Source: Hydractinia symbiolongicarpus (lineage: Eukaryota > Cnidaria > Hydrozoa > Anthoathecata > Hydractiniidae). From it: a stretch of 64,000 nucleotides of DNA. The stretch lies in the NCBI RefSeq assembly GCF_029227915.1, contig NC_079878.1, forward strand, positions 33,073,501 through 33,137,500. The letters are read 5' to 3'. The position numbers and the translations under genes are program-made. The notes beneath the pieces were generated by a model. That model saw nothing but the letters and a program-made list of their open reading frames with translations. It did not search any database and was not told where the DNA came from. Shown piece by piece: positions 40,601 through 49,919 of this stretch (the first letter of the stretch is position 1; every line of letters starts with the position of its first letter).

Positions 40601-43600
40601 CTACAAGTCTTATGCGTTTTAGTGGTGAAAAAATAATTTAAAAAATGGTTCTGGAAATGAGTTTACTCCCTGGGTACTTTCTTTGTATACTATTGACTAT
40701 ACGGGCCGAGTCCGGGATTTAGGGAAATCGCAGGTTTTCGTTTGCCAGCGATTAAACTACTTTTATTCAGCGTCTCATCAATAATGAAAACATTTTTGCA
40801 AACTACAAGTCTCATGCGTTTTAGTGGTGAAAAAATAATTTAAAAAATCGTTCGGGAAATGTGTTTACTCCCTGGGTACTTTCTTTGTATAATTTTGACT
40901 ATACGGGCCGAGTCCGGGATTTACGGGAAATCGCGGATTTTCGTTTGCCGGCAATTAAACTGCTTTTATTCCGCGTCTCATCAAAAATGAAAACATTCTT
41001 GAAAACTACAAGTCTCATGCGTTTTAGTGGTGAAAAAATAATTTAAAAAATCGTTCTGGAAATGAGTTTACTCACAGGGTACTTTCTTTGTATACATTCG
41101 ACTATACGTGCCAAGCCCGGGGTTTACAGGAAATCGCGGGTTTTCGTTTGCCGGCGATTTAACTTTTTTTATTCAGCGTCTCATCAAAAATAAAAACATT
41201 TTTAAAAACTACAAGTCTTATGGGCTTTAGTGGTGAAAAAATAATTTAAAAAATCGTTCTGGAAATGAGTTTACTCACAGGGTACTTTCTTTGTATACAT
41301 TCGACTATACGTGCCAAGCCGGGATTTACGGGAAATCGCGGTTTTCGTTTGCCGGCGATTGAACTTCTTTTATTCAGCGTCTCATCAAAAATGAAAACAT
41401 TTTTGAAAACTACAAGTCTCATGCGTTTTAGTGGTGAAAATATAATTTAAAAAATCGTTTTGGAAATGAGTTTACTCATAAGGTACTTTCTTTGTATACA
41501 TTTGACTATACGGGCCAAGCCCGGGATTTACGGGAAATCGCGGGTTTTCGTTTTCCGGCGATTAAACCTCTTTCATTAAGCGTCTCATCAAAAATGAAAA
41601 TATTTTTGAAAACTACAAGTCTCATGCGTTTTAGTGGTGAAAAAAAAATTTAAAAAATCGTTCTGGAAATGAGTTTACCCACAGGGTACTTTCTTTGTAT
41701 ACATGCGACTATACGTGCCAAGCCCGGGATTTACGGGAAATCGCGGGTTTTCGTTTGCCGGCAATTAAACTGCTTTTATTCCGCGTCTCATCAAAAATGA
41801 AAACATTCTTGAAAACTACAATTCTCATGCGTTTTAGTGGTGAAAAAATAATTTAAAAAATCGTTCGGGAAATGAGTTTACTCCCTGGGTACTTTCTTTG
41901 TATACTTTTGACTATACGGGCCGAGTCCGGGATTTACGGGAAATCGCGGATTTTCGTTTGCCGGCGATTAAACTTCTTTTATTCAGCGTCCCATCAAATA
42001 TGAAAATATTTTTGAAAACTACAAGTCTCATGCGTTTAGTGGTAAAAAAATAATATAAAAAATCGTTCGGGAAATGAGTTTACTCCCTGGGTACTTTCTT
42101 TGTATACTTTTGACTATACGGGCCGAGTCCAGAATTTACGGGAAATCGCAGGTTTTCGTTTGCCGGCGATTATACTTCTTTTATTCAGCGTCTCATCAAA
42201 AATGTAAACATTTTTAAAAACTACAAGTCTCATGCGTTTTAGTGGTGAAAAAGTAATTTAAAAAATCGTTCGGGAAATGAGTTCACTCCCTGGGTACTTT
42301 CTTTGTATACTTTTGACTATACGGGCCAAGCCCGGGATTTACGGGAAATCGCGGGTTTTCGTTTGCCGGCGATTAAACTTCTTTTATTCAGCGTCTCATC
42401 AAAAATGAAAACATTTTTGAAAACTACAAGTCTCATGCGTTTTAGTGGTGAAAAAATAATTTAAAAAATCGTTCGGGAAATGAGTTTACTCACAGGGTAC
42501 TTTCTTTGTATACATTCGACTATACGTGCCAAGCCCGGGGTTTACAGGAAATCGCGGCTTTTCGTTTGCCGACGATTGAACTTCTTTTATTCCGCGTCTC
42601 ATCAAAAATGAAAACATTTTTAAAAACTACAAGTCTTATGCGTTTTAATGGTGAAAAATTAATTTAAAAAATCGTTCTGTAAGTGAGTTTACTCACAGGG
42701 TACTTTCTTTGTAAACATTCGACTATACGGGCCAAGCCCCGGATTTACGGGAAAACGCGGGATTTCGTTTGCCGGCGATTAAACCTCTTTCATTAAGCGT
42801 CTCATCAAAAATGAAAACATTTTTGAAAACTACAAGTCTCATGCGTTTTAGTGGTGAAAAAATAATTTAAAAAATCGTTCGGGAAATGTGTTTACTCCCT
42901 GGGTACTTTCTTTGTATACATTCGACTATACGTGCCAAGCTCGGGATTTACGGGAAATCGCGGGTTTTCGTTTGCCGGCGATTGAACTTCTTTTATTCAG
43001 CGTCTCATCAAAAATGAAAACATTTTTGAAAACTACAAGTCTCATGCGTTTTAGTGGTGAAAATATAATTTAAAAAATCGTTCTGGAAATGAGTTTACTC
43101 ACAAAGTACTTTCTTTGTATACATTCGACTATACGGGCCAAGCCCGGGATTTACGGGAAATAGCGGGTTTTCGTTTTCCGGCGATTAAACCTCTTTCATT
43201 AAGCGTCTCATCAAAAATGAAAATATTTTTGAAAACTACAAGTCTCATGCGTTTTAGTGGTGAAAAAAAAATTTAAAAAATCGTTCGGGAAATGGGTTTA
43301 CTCCCTGGGTACTTTCTTTGTATACATTCGACTATACGGGCCAAGCCCGGGATTTACGGGAAAACGCGAGATTTCGTTTTCCGGCGATTATACTTCTTTT
43401 ATTCAGCGTCTCATCAAAAATGTAAACATTTTTAAAAACTACAAGTCTCATGCGTTTTAGTGGTGAAAAAGTAATTTAAAAAATCGTTCGGGAAATGAGT
43501 TTACTCCCTGGGTACTTTCTTTGTATACTTTTGACTATACGGGCCAAGCCCGGGATTTACGGGAAATCGCGGGTTTTCGTTTGCCGGCGATTAAATTTCT

Positions 43601-43905
43601 TTTATTCAGCGTCTCATCAAAAATGAAAACATTTTTGAAAACTACAAGTCTCATGCGTTTTAGTGGTGAAAAAATAATTTAAAAAATCGTTCGGGAAATG
43701 AGTTTACTCCCTGGGTACTTTCTTTGTATACTTTTGACTATACGGGCCGAGTCCGGGGTTTACGGGAAATCGCGGATTTTCGTTTGCCGGCGATTAAACT
43801 TCTTTTATTGAGCGTCTCATCAAAAATGAAAACATTTTTTAAAACTACAAGTCTTATGCGTTTTAGTGGTGAAAAAATAATTTAAAAAATGGTTCTGGAA
43901 ATGAG

Positions 43906-44107
43906 TTTACTCCCTGGGTACTTTCTTTGTATACTATTGACTATACGGGCCGAGTCCGGGATTTAGGGAAATCGCAGGTTTTCGTTTGCCAGCGATTAAA
44001 CTACTTTTATTCAGCGTCTCATCAATAATGAAAACATTTTTGCAAACTACAAGTCTCATGCGTTTTAGTTGTGAAAAAATAATTTAAAAAATCGTTCGGG
44101 AAATGTG
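43906..44107 (+). repeat. Example of subtype D monomer (202 bp)
   Basis: Subtype D carries CCGAGTCCGGGATTTAGGGAAATCGCAGG, with ACGGG shortened to AGGG, so these copies are one base shorter in that part. This later version also has TACTATTGAC, TTTGCCAGCGATTAAACTAC, CATCAATAATG and TTTTTGCAAAC. An early version with GTCCGGGGTTTAGGG is part of the cassette in the first 13 kb. Copies of this exact later version recur at about 40.67, 50.2, 52.2, 52.6, 54.4 and 59.1 kb. Confidence 0.85.
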
Positions 44108-44260
44108 TTTACTCCCTGGGTACTTTCTTTGTATACTTTTGACTATACGGGCCAAGCCGAGATTTACGGGAAATCGCGGGTTTTCGTTTGCCGGCGATTA
44201 AACTTCTTTTATTCAGCGTCTCATCAAAAATGAAAACATTTTTAAAAACTACAAGTCTCA

Positions 44261-45072
44261 TGGGCTTTAGTGGTGAAAAAATAATTTAAAAAATCGTTCT
44301 GGAAATGAGTTTACTCACAGGGTACTTTCTTTGTATACATTCGACTATACGTGCCAAGCCCGGGGTTTACAGGAAATCGCGGGTTTTCGTTTGCCGGCGA
44401 TTGAACTTCTTTTATTCCGCGTCTCATCAAAAATGAAAACATTTTTAAAAACTACAAGTCTTATGCGTTTTAATGGTGAAAAACTAATTTAAAAAATCGT
44501 TCTGTAAGTGAGTTTACTCACAGGGTACTTTCTTTGTAAACATTGGACTATACGGGCCAAGCCCCGGATTTACGGGAAAACGCGGGATTTCGTTTGCCGG
44601 CGATTAAACCTCTTTCATTAAGCGTCTCATCAAAAATGAAAACATTTTTGAAAACTACAAGTCTCATGGGCTTTAGTGGTGAAAAAATAATTTAAAAAAT
44701 CGTTCTGGAAATGAGTTTACTCACAGGGTACTTTCTTTGTATACATTCGACTATACGTGCCAAGCCCGGGGTTTACAGGAAATCGCGGGTTTTCGTTTGC
44801 CGGCGATTGAACTTCTTTTATTCCGCGTCTCATCAAAAATGAAAACATTTTTAAAAACTACAAGTCTTATGCGTTTTAATGGTGAAAAACTAATTTAAAA
44901 AATCGTTCTGTAAGTGAGTTTACTCACAGGGTACTTTCTTTGTAAACATTGGACTATACGGGCCAAGCCCCGGATTTACGGGAAAACGCGGGATTTCGTT
45001 TGCCGGCGATTAAACCTCTTTCATTAAGCGTCTCATCAAAAATGAAAACATTTTTGAAAACTACAAGTCTCA
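44261..45072 (+). repeat. Two-monomer tandem duplication inside U1 (406 bp)
   Basis: The pair ATGGGCTTTAGTGG / GGGGTTTACAGG monomer plus TCTGTAAGTGAG / GTAAACATTGGAC monomer occurs twice in a row, at 44261-44666 and 44667-45072. The same doublet is found in U2 from 54798 and 55204 (shift 10,537), so it predates the large duplication. Confidence 0.87.
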
Positions 45073-46199
45073 TGCGTTTTAGTGGTGAAAAAATAATTTA
45101 AAAAATCGTTCGGGAAATGTGTTTACTCCCTGGGTACTTTCTTTGTATACTTTTGACTATACGGGCCAAGCCGGGATTTACGGGAAATCGCGGGTTTTCG
45201 TTTGCCGGCGATTTAACTTTTTTTATTCAGCGTCTCATCAAAAATAAAAACATTTTTAAAAACTACAAGTCTTATGGGCTTTAGTGGTGAAAAAATAATT
45301 TAAAAAATCGTTCTGGAAATGAGTTTACTCACAGGGTACTTTCTTTGTATACATTCGACTATACGTGCCAAGCCCGGGATTTACGGGAAATCGCGGGTTT
45401 TCGTTTGCCGGCGATTGAACTTCTTTTATTCAGCGTCTCATCAAAAATGAAAACATTTTTGAAAACTACAAGTCTCATGCGTTTTAGTGGTGAAAATATA
45501 ATTTAAAAAATCGTTCTGGAAATGAGTTTACTCACAAGGTACTTTCTTTGTATACATTCGACTATACGGGCCAAGCCCGGGATTTACGGGAAATCGCGGG
45601 TTTTCGTTTTCCGGCGATTAAACCTCTTTCATTAAGCGTCTCATCAAAAATGAAAATATTTTTGAAAACTACAAGTCTCATGCGTTTTAGTGGTGAAAAA
45701 AAAATTTAAAAAATCGTTCGGGAAATGAGTTTACTCCCTGGGTACTTTCTTTGTATACATTCGACTATACGGGCCAAGCCCCGGATTTACGGGAAAACGC
45801 GGGATTTCGTTTGCCGGCGATTAAACCTCTTTCATTAAGCGTCTCATCAAAAATGAAAACATTTTTGAAAACTACAAGTCTCATGCGTTTTAGTGGGGAA
45901 AAAATAATTTAAAAAATCGTTCGGGAAATGAGTTTACTCCCTGGGTACTTTCTTTGTATACTTTTGACTATACGGGCCGAGTCCGGGATTTACGGGAAAT
46001 CGCGGATTTTCGTTTGCCGGCGATTAAACTTCTTTTATTCAGCGTCCCATCAAATATGAAAATATTTTTGAAAACTACAACTCTCATGCGTTTAGTGGTA
46101 AAAAAATAATATAAAAAATCGTTCGGGAAATGAGTTTACTCCCTGGGTACTTTCTTCGTATACTTTTGACTATACGGGCCAAGCCCGGGATTTACGGGA

Positions 46200-48110
46200 A
46201 ATCGCGGGTTTTCGTTTGCCGGCGATTAAACTTCTTTTATTCAGCGTCTCATCAAAAATGAAAACATTCTTGAAAACTAAAAGTCTCATGCGTTTTAGTG
46301 GTGAAAAAATAATTTAAAAAATCGTTCGGGAAATTAGTTTACTCCCTGGGTACTTTCTTTGTATACTTTTGACTATATGGGCCAAGCCGGGATTTACGAG
46401 AAATCGCGGGTTTTCGTTTGCCGGCGATTAAACTTCTTTTATTCAGCGTCTCATCAAAAATGAAAACATTTTTAAAAACTACAAGTCTTATGCGTTTTAG
46501 TGGTGAAAATATAATTTAAAAAATCGTTCTGGAAATGAGTTTACTCACAGGGTACTTTCTTTGTATACATTCGACTATACGGGCCAAGCCCGGGATTAAC
46601 GGGAAAACGCGGGTTTTCGTTTTCCGGCGATTAAACCTCTTTCCTTAAGCGTCTCATCAAAAATGAAAACATTTTTAAAAACTACAAGTCTCCTGCGTTT
46701 TAGTGGTGAAAAAATGTTTTAAAAAATCGTTCGGGAAATGAGTTTACTCCCTGGGTACTTTCTTTGTATACATTCGACTATACGGGCCAAGCCCCGGATT
46801 TACGGGAAAACGCGGGATTATGTTTGCCGGCGATTAAACCTCTTTCATTAAGCGTCTCATCAAAAATGAAAACATTTTTGAAAACTACAAGTCTCATGCG
46901 TTTTAGTGGTGAAAAAATAATTTAAAAAATCGTTCGGGAAATTAGTTTACTCCCTGGGTACTTTCTTTGTATACTTTTGACTATACAGGCCGAGTCCGGG
47001 ATTTACGGGAAATCGCGGATTTTCGTTTGCCGGCGATTAAACTTCTTTTATTCAGCGTCTCATCAAAAATGAAAATATTTTTGAAAACTACAAGTCTCAT
47101 GCGTTTTAGTGGTGAAAAAATAATTTAAAAAATCGTTCGGGAAAAGAGTTTACTCCCTGGGTACTTTCTTTGTATACTTTTGACTATACGGGCCAAGCCG
47201 GGATTTACGGGAAATCGCGGGTTTTCGTTTGCCGGCGATTAAACTTCTTTTATTCAGCGTCTCATCAAATATGAAAATATTTTTGAAAACTACAAGTCTC
47301 ATGCGTTTAGTGGGAAAAAAATAATTTAAAAAATCGTTCTGAAAATGAGTTTACTCCCTGGGTACTTTCTTTGTATACTTTTGACTATACGGGCCAAGCC
47401 GGGATTTACGGGAAATCGCGGGTTTTCGTTTGCCGGCGATTAAACTTCTTTTATTCAGCGTCTCATCAAAAATGAAAACATTCTTGAAAACTAAAAGTCT
47501 CATGCGTTTTAGTGGTGAAAAAATAATTTAAAAAATCGTTCGGGAAATTAGTTTACTCCCTGGGTACTTTCTTTGTATACTTTTGACTATATGGGCCAAG
47601 CCGGGATTTACGAGAAATCGCGGGTTTTCGTTTGCCGGCGATTAAACTTCTTTTATTCAGCGTCTCATCAAAAATGAAAACATTTTTAAAAACTACAAGT
47701 CTTATGCGTTTTAGTGGTGAAAATATAATTTAAAAAATCGTTCTGGAAATGAGTTTACTCACAGGGTACTTTCTTTGTATACATTCGACTATACGGGCCA
47801 AGCCCGGGATTAACGGGAAAACGCGGGTTTTCGTTTTCCGGCGATTAAACCTCTTTCCTTAAGCGTCTCATCAAAAATGAAAACATTTTTAAAAACTACA
47901 AGTCTCCTGCGTTTTAGTGGTGAAAAAATGTTTTAAAAAATCGTTCGGGAAATGAGTTTACTCCCTGGGTACTTTCTTTGTATACATTCGACTATACGGG
48001 CCAAGCCCCGGATTTACGGGAAAACGCGGGATTATGTTTGCCGGCGATTAAACCTCTTTCATTAAGCGTCTCATCAAAAATGAAAACATTTTTGAAAACT
48101 ACAAGTCTCA
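46200..48110 (+). repeat. Six-monomer duplication at the U1 end (shift 1,214 bp)
   Basis: ACATTCTTGAAAACTAAAAG with AAATTAGTTTACTCC, TATATGGGCC, TTTACGAGAAATC, GGATTAACGGG, TCTTTCCTTAAGCG, GAAAAAATGTTTT and GGGATTATGTTTGCC appears from 46265 and again from 47479. U2 and U3 have the block only once, so this event happened in U1 after, or together with, the large duplication. Just after the second block (48067-48132) the sequence switches to a copy of 38541 onward. Confidence 0.84.
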
Positions 48111-49376
48111 TGCGTTTTAGTGGTGAAAATATAATTTAAAAAATCGTTGTGGAAATGAGTTTACTCACAAGGTACTTTCTTTGTATACATTCGACTATAC
48201 GGGCCAAGCCCGGGATTTACGGGAAATCGCGGGTTTTCGTTTTCCGGCGATTAAACCTCTTTCATTAAGCGTCTCATCAAAAATGAAAATATTTTTGAAA
48301 ACTACAAGTCTCATGCGGTTTAGTGGTGAAAAAAAAATTTAAAAAATCGTTCGGGAAATGTGTTTACTCCCTGGGTACTTTCTTTGTATACTTTTGACTA
48401 TACGGGCCAAGCCGGGATTTACGGGAAATCGCGGGTTTTCGTTTGCCGGCGATTTAACTTTTTTTATTCAGCGTCTCATCAAAAATAAAAACATTTTTAA
48501 AAACTACAAGTCTTATGGGCTTTAGTGGTGAAAAAATAATTTAAAAAATCGTTCTGGAAATGAGTTTACTCACAGGGTACTTTCTTTGTAAACATTCGAT
48601 TATACGTGCCAAGCCCGGGATTTACGGGAAATCGCGGGTTTTCGTTTGCCGGCGATTGAACTTCTTTTATTCAGCGTCTCATCAAAAATGAAAACATTTT
48701 TGAAAACTACAAGTCTCATGCGTTTTAGTGGTGAAAATATAATTTAAAAAATCGTTGTGGAAATGAGTTTACTCACAAGGTACTTTCTTTGTATACATTC
48801 GACTATACGGGCCAAGCCCGGGATTTACGGGAAATCGCGGGTTTTCGTTTTCCGGCGATTAAACCTCTTTCATTAAGCGTCTCATCAAAAATGAAAATAT
48901 TTTTGAAAACTACAAGTCTCATGCGGTTTAGTGGTGAAAAAAAAATTTAAAAAATCGTTCGGGAAATGAGTTTACTCCCTGGGTACTTTCTTTGTATACA
49001 TTCGACTATACGGGCCAAGCCCCAGATTTACGGGAAAACGCGGGATTTCATTTGCCGGCGATTAAACCTCTTTTATTCAGCGTCTCATCAAAAATGAAAA
49101 CATTTTTATAAACTACAAGTCTTATGCGTTTTAGTGGTGAAAAAATAATTTAAAAAATCGTTCTGGAAATGAGTTTACCCACAGGGTACTTTCTTTGTAT
49201 ACATGCAACTATACGTGCCAAGCCCGGGATTTACGGGAAATCGCGGGTTTTCGTTTGCCGGCAATTAAACTGCTTTTATTCCGCGTCTCATCAAAAATGA
49301 AAACATTCTTGAAAACTACAAGTCTCATGCGTTTTAGTGGTGAAAAAATAATTTAAAAAATCGTTCGGGAAATGAG

Positions 49377-49578
49377 TTTACTCCCTGGGTACTTTCTTTG
49401 TATACTTTTGACTATACGGGCCGAGTCCGGGATTTACGGGAAATCGCGGATTTTCGTTTGCCGGCGATTAAACTTCTTTTATTCAGCGTCCCATCAAATA
49501 TGAAAATATTTTTGAAAACTACAAGTCTCATGCGTTTAGTGGTAAAAAAATAATATAAAAAATCGTTCGGGAAATGAG
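49377..49578 (+). repeat. Example of subtype B monomer (202 bp)
   Basis: Subtype B carries a linked set of changes against A: CCGAGTCCGGG for CCAAGCCCGGG, CGGATTTT for CGGGTTTT, CCCATC for CTCATC, AATATGAAAATAT for AAAATGAAAACAT, loss of one T in GCGTTTTAG, TAAAAAAATAATATAA for GAAAAAATAATTTAA. That is about nine substitutions and one deletion, roughly 5% divergence. The set travels together in many copies from about 0.8 kb to 63.9 kb, so B is an old, well-defined sub-lineage interspersed with A rather than random drift. Confidence 0.93.
49496..49511 (+). other. Register-shifted A/T dyad of subtype B (6-bp arms, GAAA loop)
   Basis: In subtype B the same site reads AAATAT, GAAA, ATATTT, a perfect inverted repeat in a new register. 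It needs both substitutions of the B haplotype (A to T in the left arm, C to T in the right); either alone leaves a mismatch in that register. Single-change forms exist: C-to-T alone in subtype E (near 37337), A-to-T alone near 63880. Confidence 0.78.
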
Positions 49579-49804
49579 TTTACTCCCTGGGTACTTTCTT
49601 TGTATACTTTTGACTATACGGGCCGAGTCCAGAATTTACGGGAAATCGCAGGTTTTCGTTTGCCGGCGATTATACTTCTTTTATTCAGCGTCTCATCAAA
49701 AATGTAAACATTTTTAAAAACTACAAGTCTCATGCGTTTTAGTGGTGAAAAAGTAATTTAAAAAATCGTTCGGGAAATGAGTTTACTCCCTGGGTACTTT
49801 CTTT

Positions 49805-49822
49805 GTATACTTTTGACTATAC
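49805..49822 (+). other. GTATA-N8-TATAC dyad
   Basis: GTATAC is itself palindromic (consensus 24-29), and with TATAC at 37-41 forms a 5-bp inverted repeat with an 8-base spacer. The arms are kept in subtype C even though two spacer bases change (CTTTTGAC to CATTCGAC). Exceptions are the GTAAACATT copies (from about 33.99 kb) and a few GTATAATTTTG copies. This could be a protein-binding dyad, but nothing in the window proves it. Confidence 0.65.
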
Positions 49823-49834
49823 GGGCCAAGCCCG
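49822..49834 (+). other. GC dyad CGGGC-CAA-GCCCG
   Basis: A 5-bp perfect inverted repeat with a 3-base loop (consensus 41-53), followed by CCCGGG self-complementarity. Present in subtype A. In subtype B (GAGTCC) one pair becomes G:T, which RNA could keep as a wobble. In subtype C (ACGTGCC) the arm is broken, and in copies with CCAAGCCGGG it is shortened. It therefore differs by subtype. Confidence 0.75.
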
Positions 49835-49838
49835 GGAT

Positions 49839-49873
49839 TTACGGGAAATCGCGGGTTTTCGTTTGCCGGCGAT
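49839..49873 (+). other. Two CENP-B-box-like motifs
   Basis: The mammalian CENP-B box is YTTCGTTGGAARCGGGA, with core NTTCGNNNNANNCGGGN. TTACGGGAAATCGCGGG (49839-49855) keeps six of nine core bases in strict register, and ends in CGGG one base late. TTTCGTTTGCCGGCGAT (49857-49873) matches the first seven box bases exactly but only five of nine core bases. These are resemblances, not confirmed sites; whether this organism has a CENP-B-like protein is unknown. Confidence 0.4.
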
Positions 49874-49874
49874 T
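49847..49874 (+). other. AATCGC-N16-GCGATT dyad around the CpG-rich block
   Basis: AATCGC (consensus 66-71) and GCGATT (88-93) are perfect inverted arms enclosing GGGTTTTCGTTTGCCG. The right arm contains part of GCCGGC. The arms persist in A and B monomers. They are broken in AAATCGCAGG copies only at the loop edge, and in copies with GGAAAACGCGGG or GGCAATTAAAC in one arm. Confidence 0.62.
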
Positions 49875-49899
49875 AAACTTCTTTTATTCAGCGTCTCAT

Positions 49900-49919
49900 C
49901 AAAAATGAAAACATTTTTG
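49900..49919 (+). other. Central A/T dyad of the monomer (8-bp arms, AAAA loop)
   Basis: CAAAAATG, AAAA, CATTTTTG is a perfect inverted repeat, shown here in the reference copy (consensus 119-138). It recurs in most A, C and D monomers. Variants seen: TAAA loop with CATTTTTA arm (near 33083, 40178, 49704), and CAAAAATA in subtype F, which loses one pair. As DNA it could extrude or bend; as RNA it would be a weak hairpin. Function is not shown. Confidence 0.8.

Larger units (their letters stand above)
38541..48066 (+). repeat. Large duplication, unit U1 (about 9.5 kb, 47 monomers)
   Basis: U1 is the left copy of a very similar pair. Bases 38541-42480 match 48067-52006 (shift 9,526 bp) and 42478-47440 match 53015-57977 (shift 10,537 bp). 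Anchors include TTTCATTTGCC (C at 39523 and 49049), ACAATTTTTAAAAC near 40587 and 50113, AGTTCACTCCC, TTTAGTTGTGAAA, TTCTTCGTATAC (46154 and 56691), TCTTTCCTTAAGCG (46644 and 57181) and GGGAAAAGAGTTT (47141 and 57678). Compared with U2 it lacks five monomers at 42480. From about 47440 to 48066 it carries a local six-monomer duplication not seen in U2. Confidence 0.88.

Noticed and set aside
49883-49919. Hammerhead-ribozyme-like core on the minus strand (TTGATGAGACGCTGAATAAA)
   Set aside because: It recalls CUGAUGA...GAAA, and satellites can encode hammerheads, but C3 is U, the last A of GAAA is U, stem II would be almost absent and stem I competes with the A/T dyad. The plus-strand TCTGATCA variant also lacks the required G8. 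A covariance-model search would settle it; I expect no hit.
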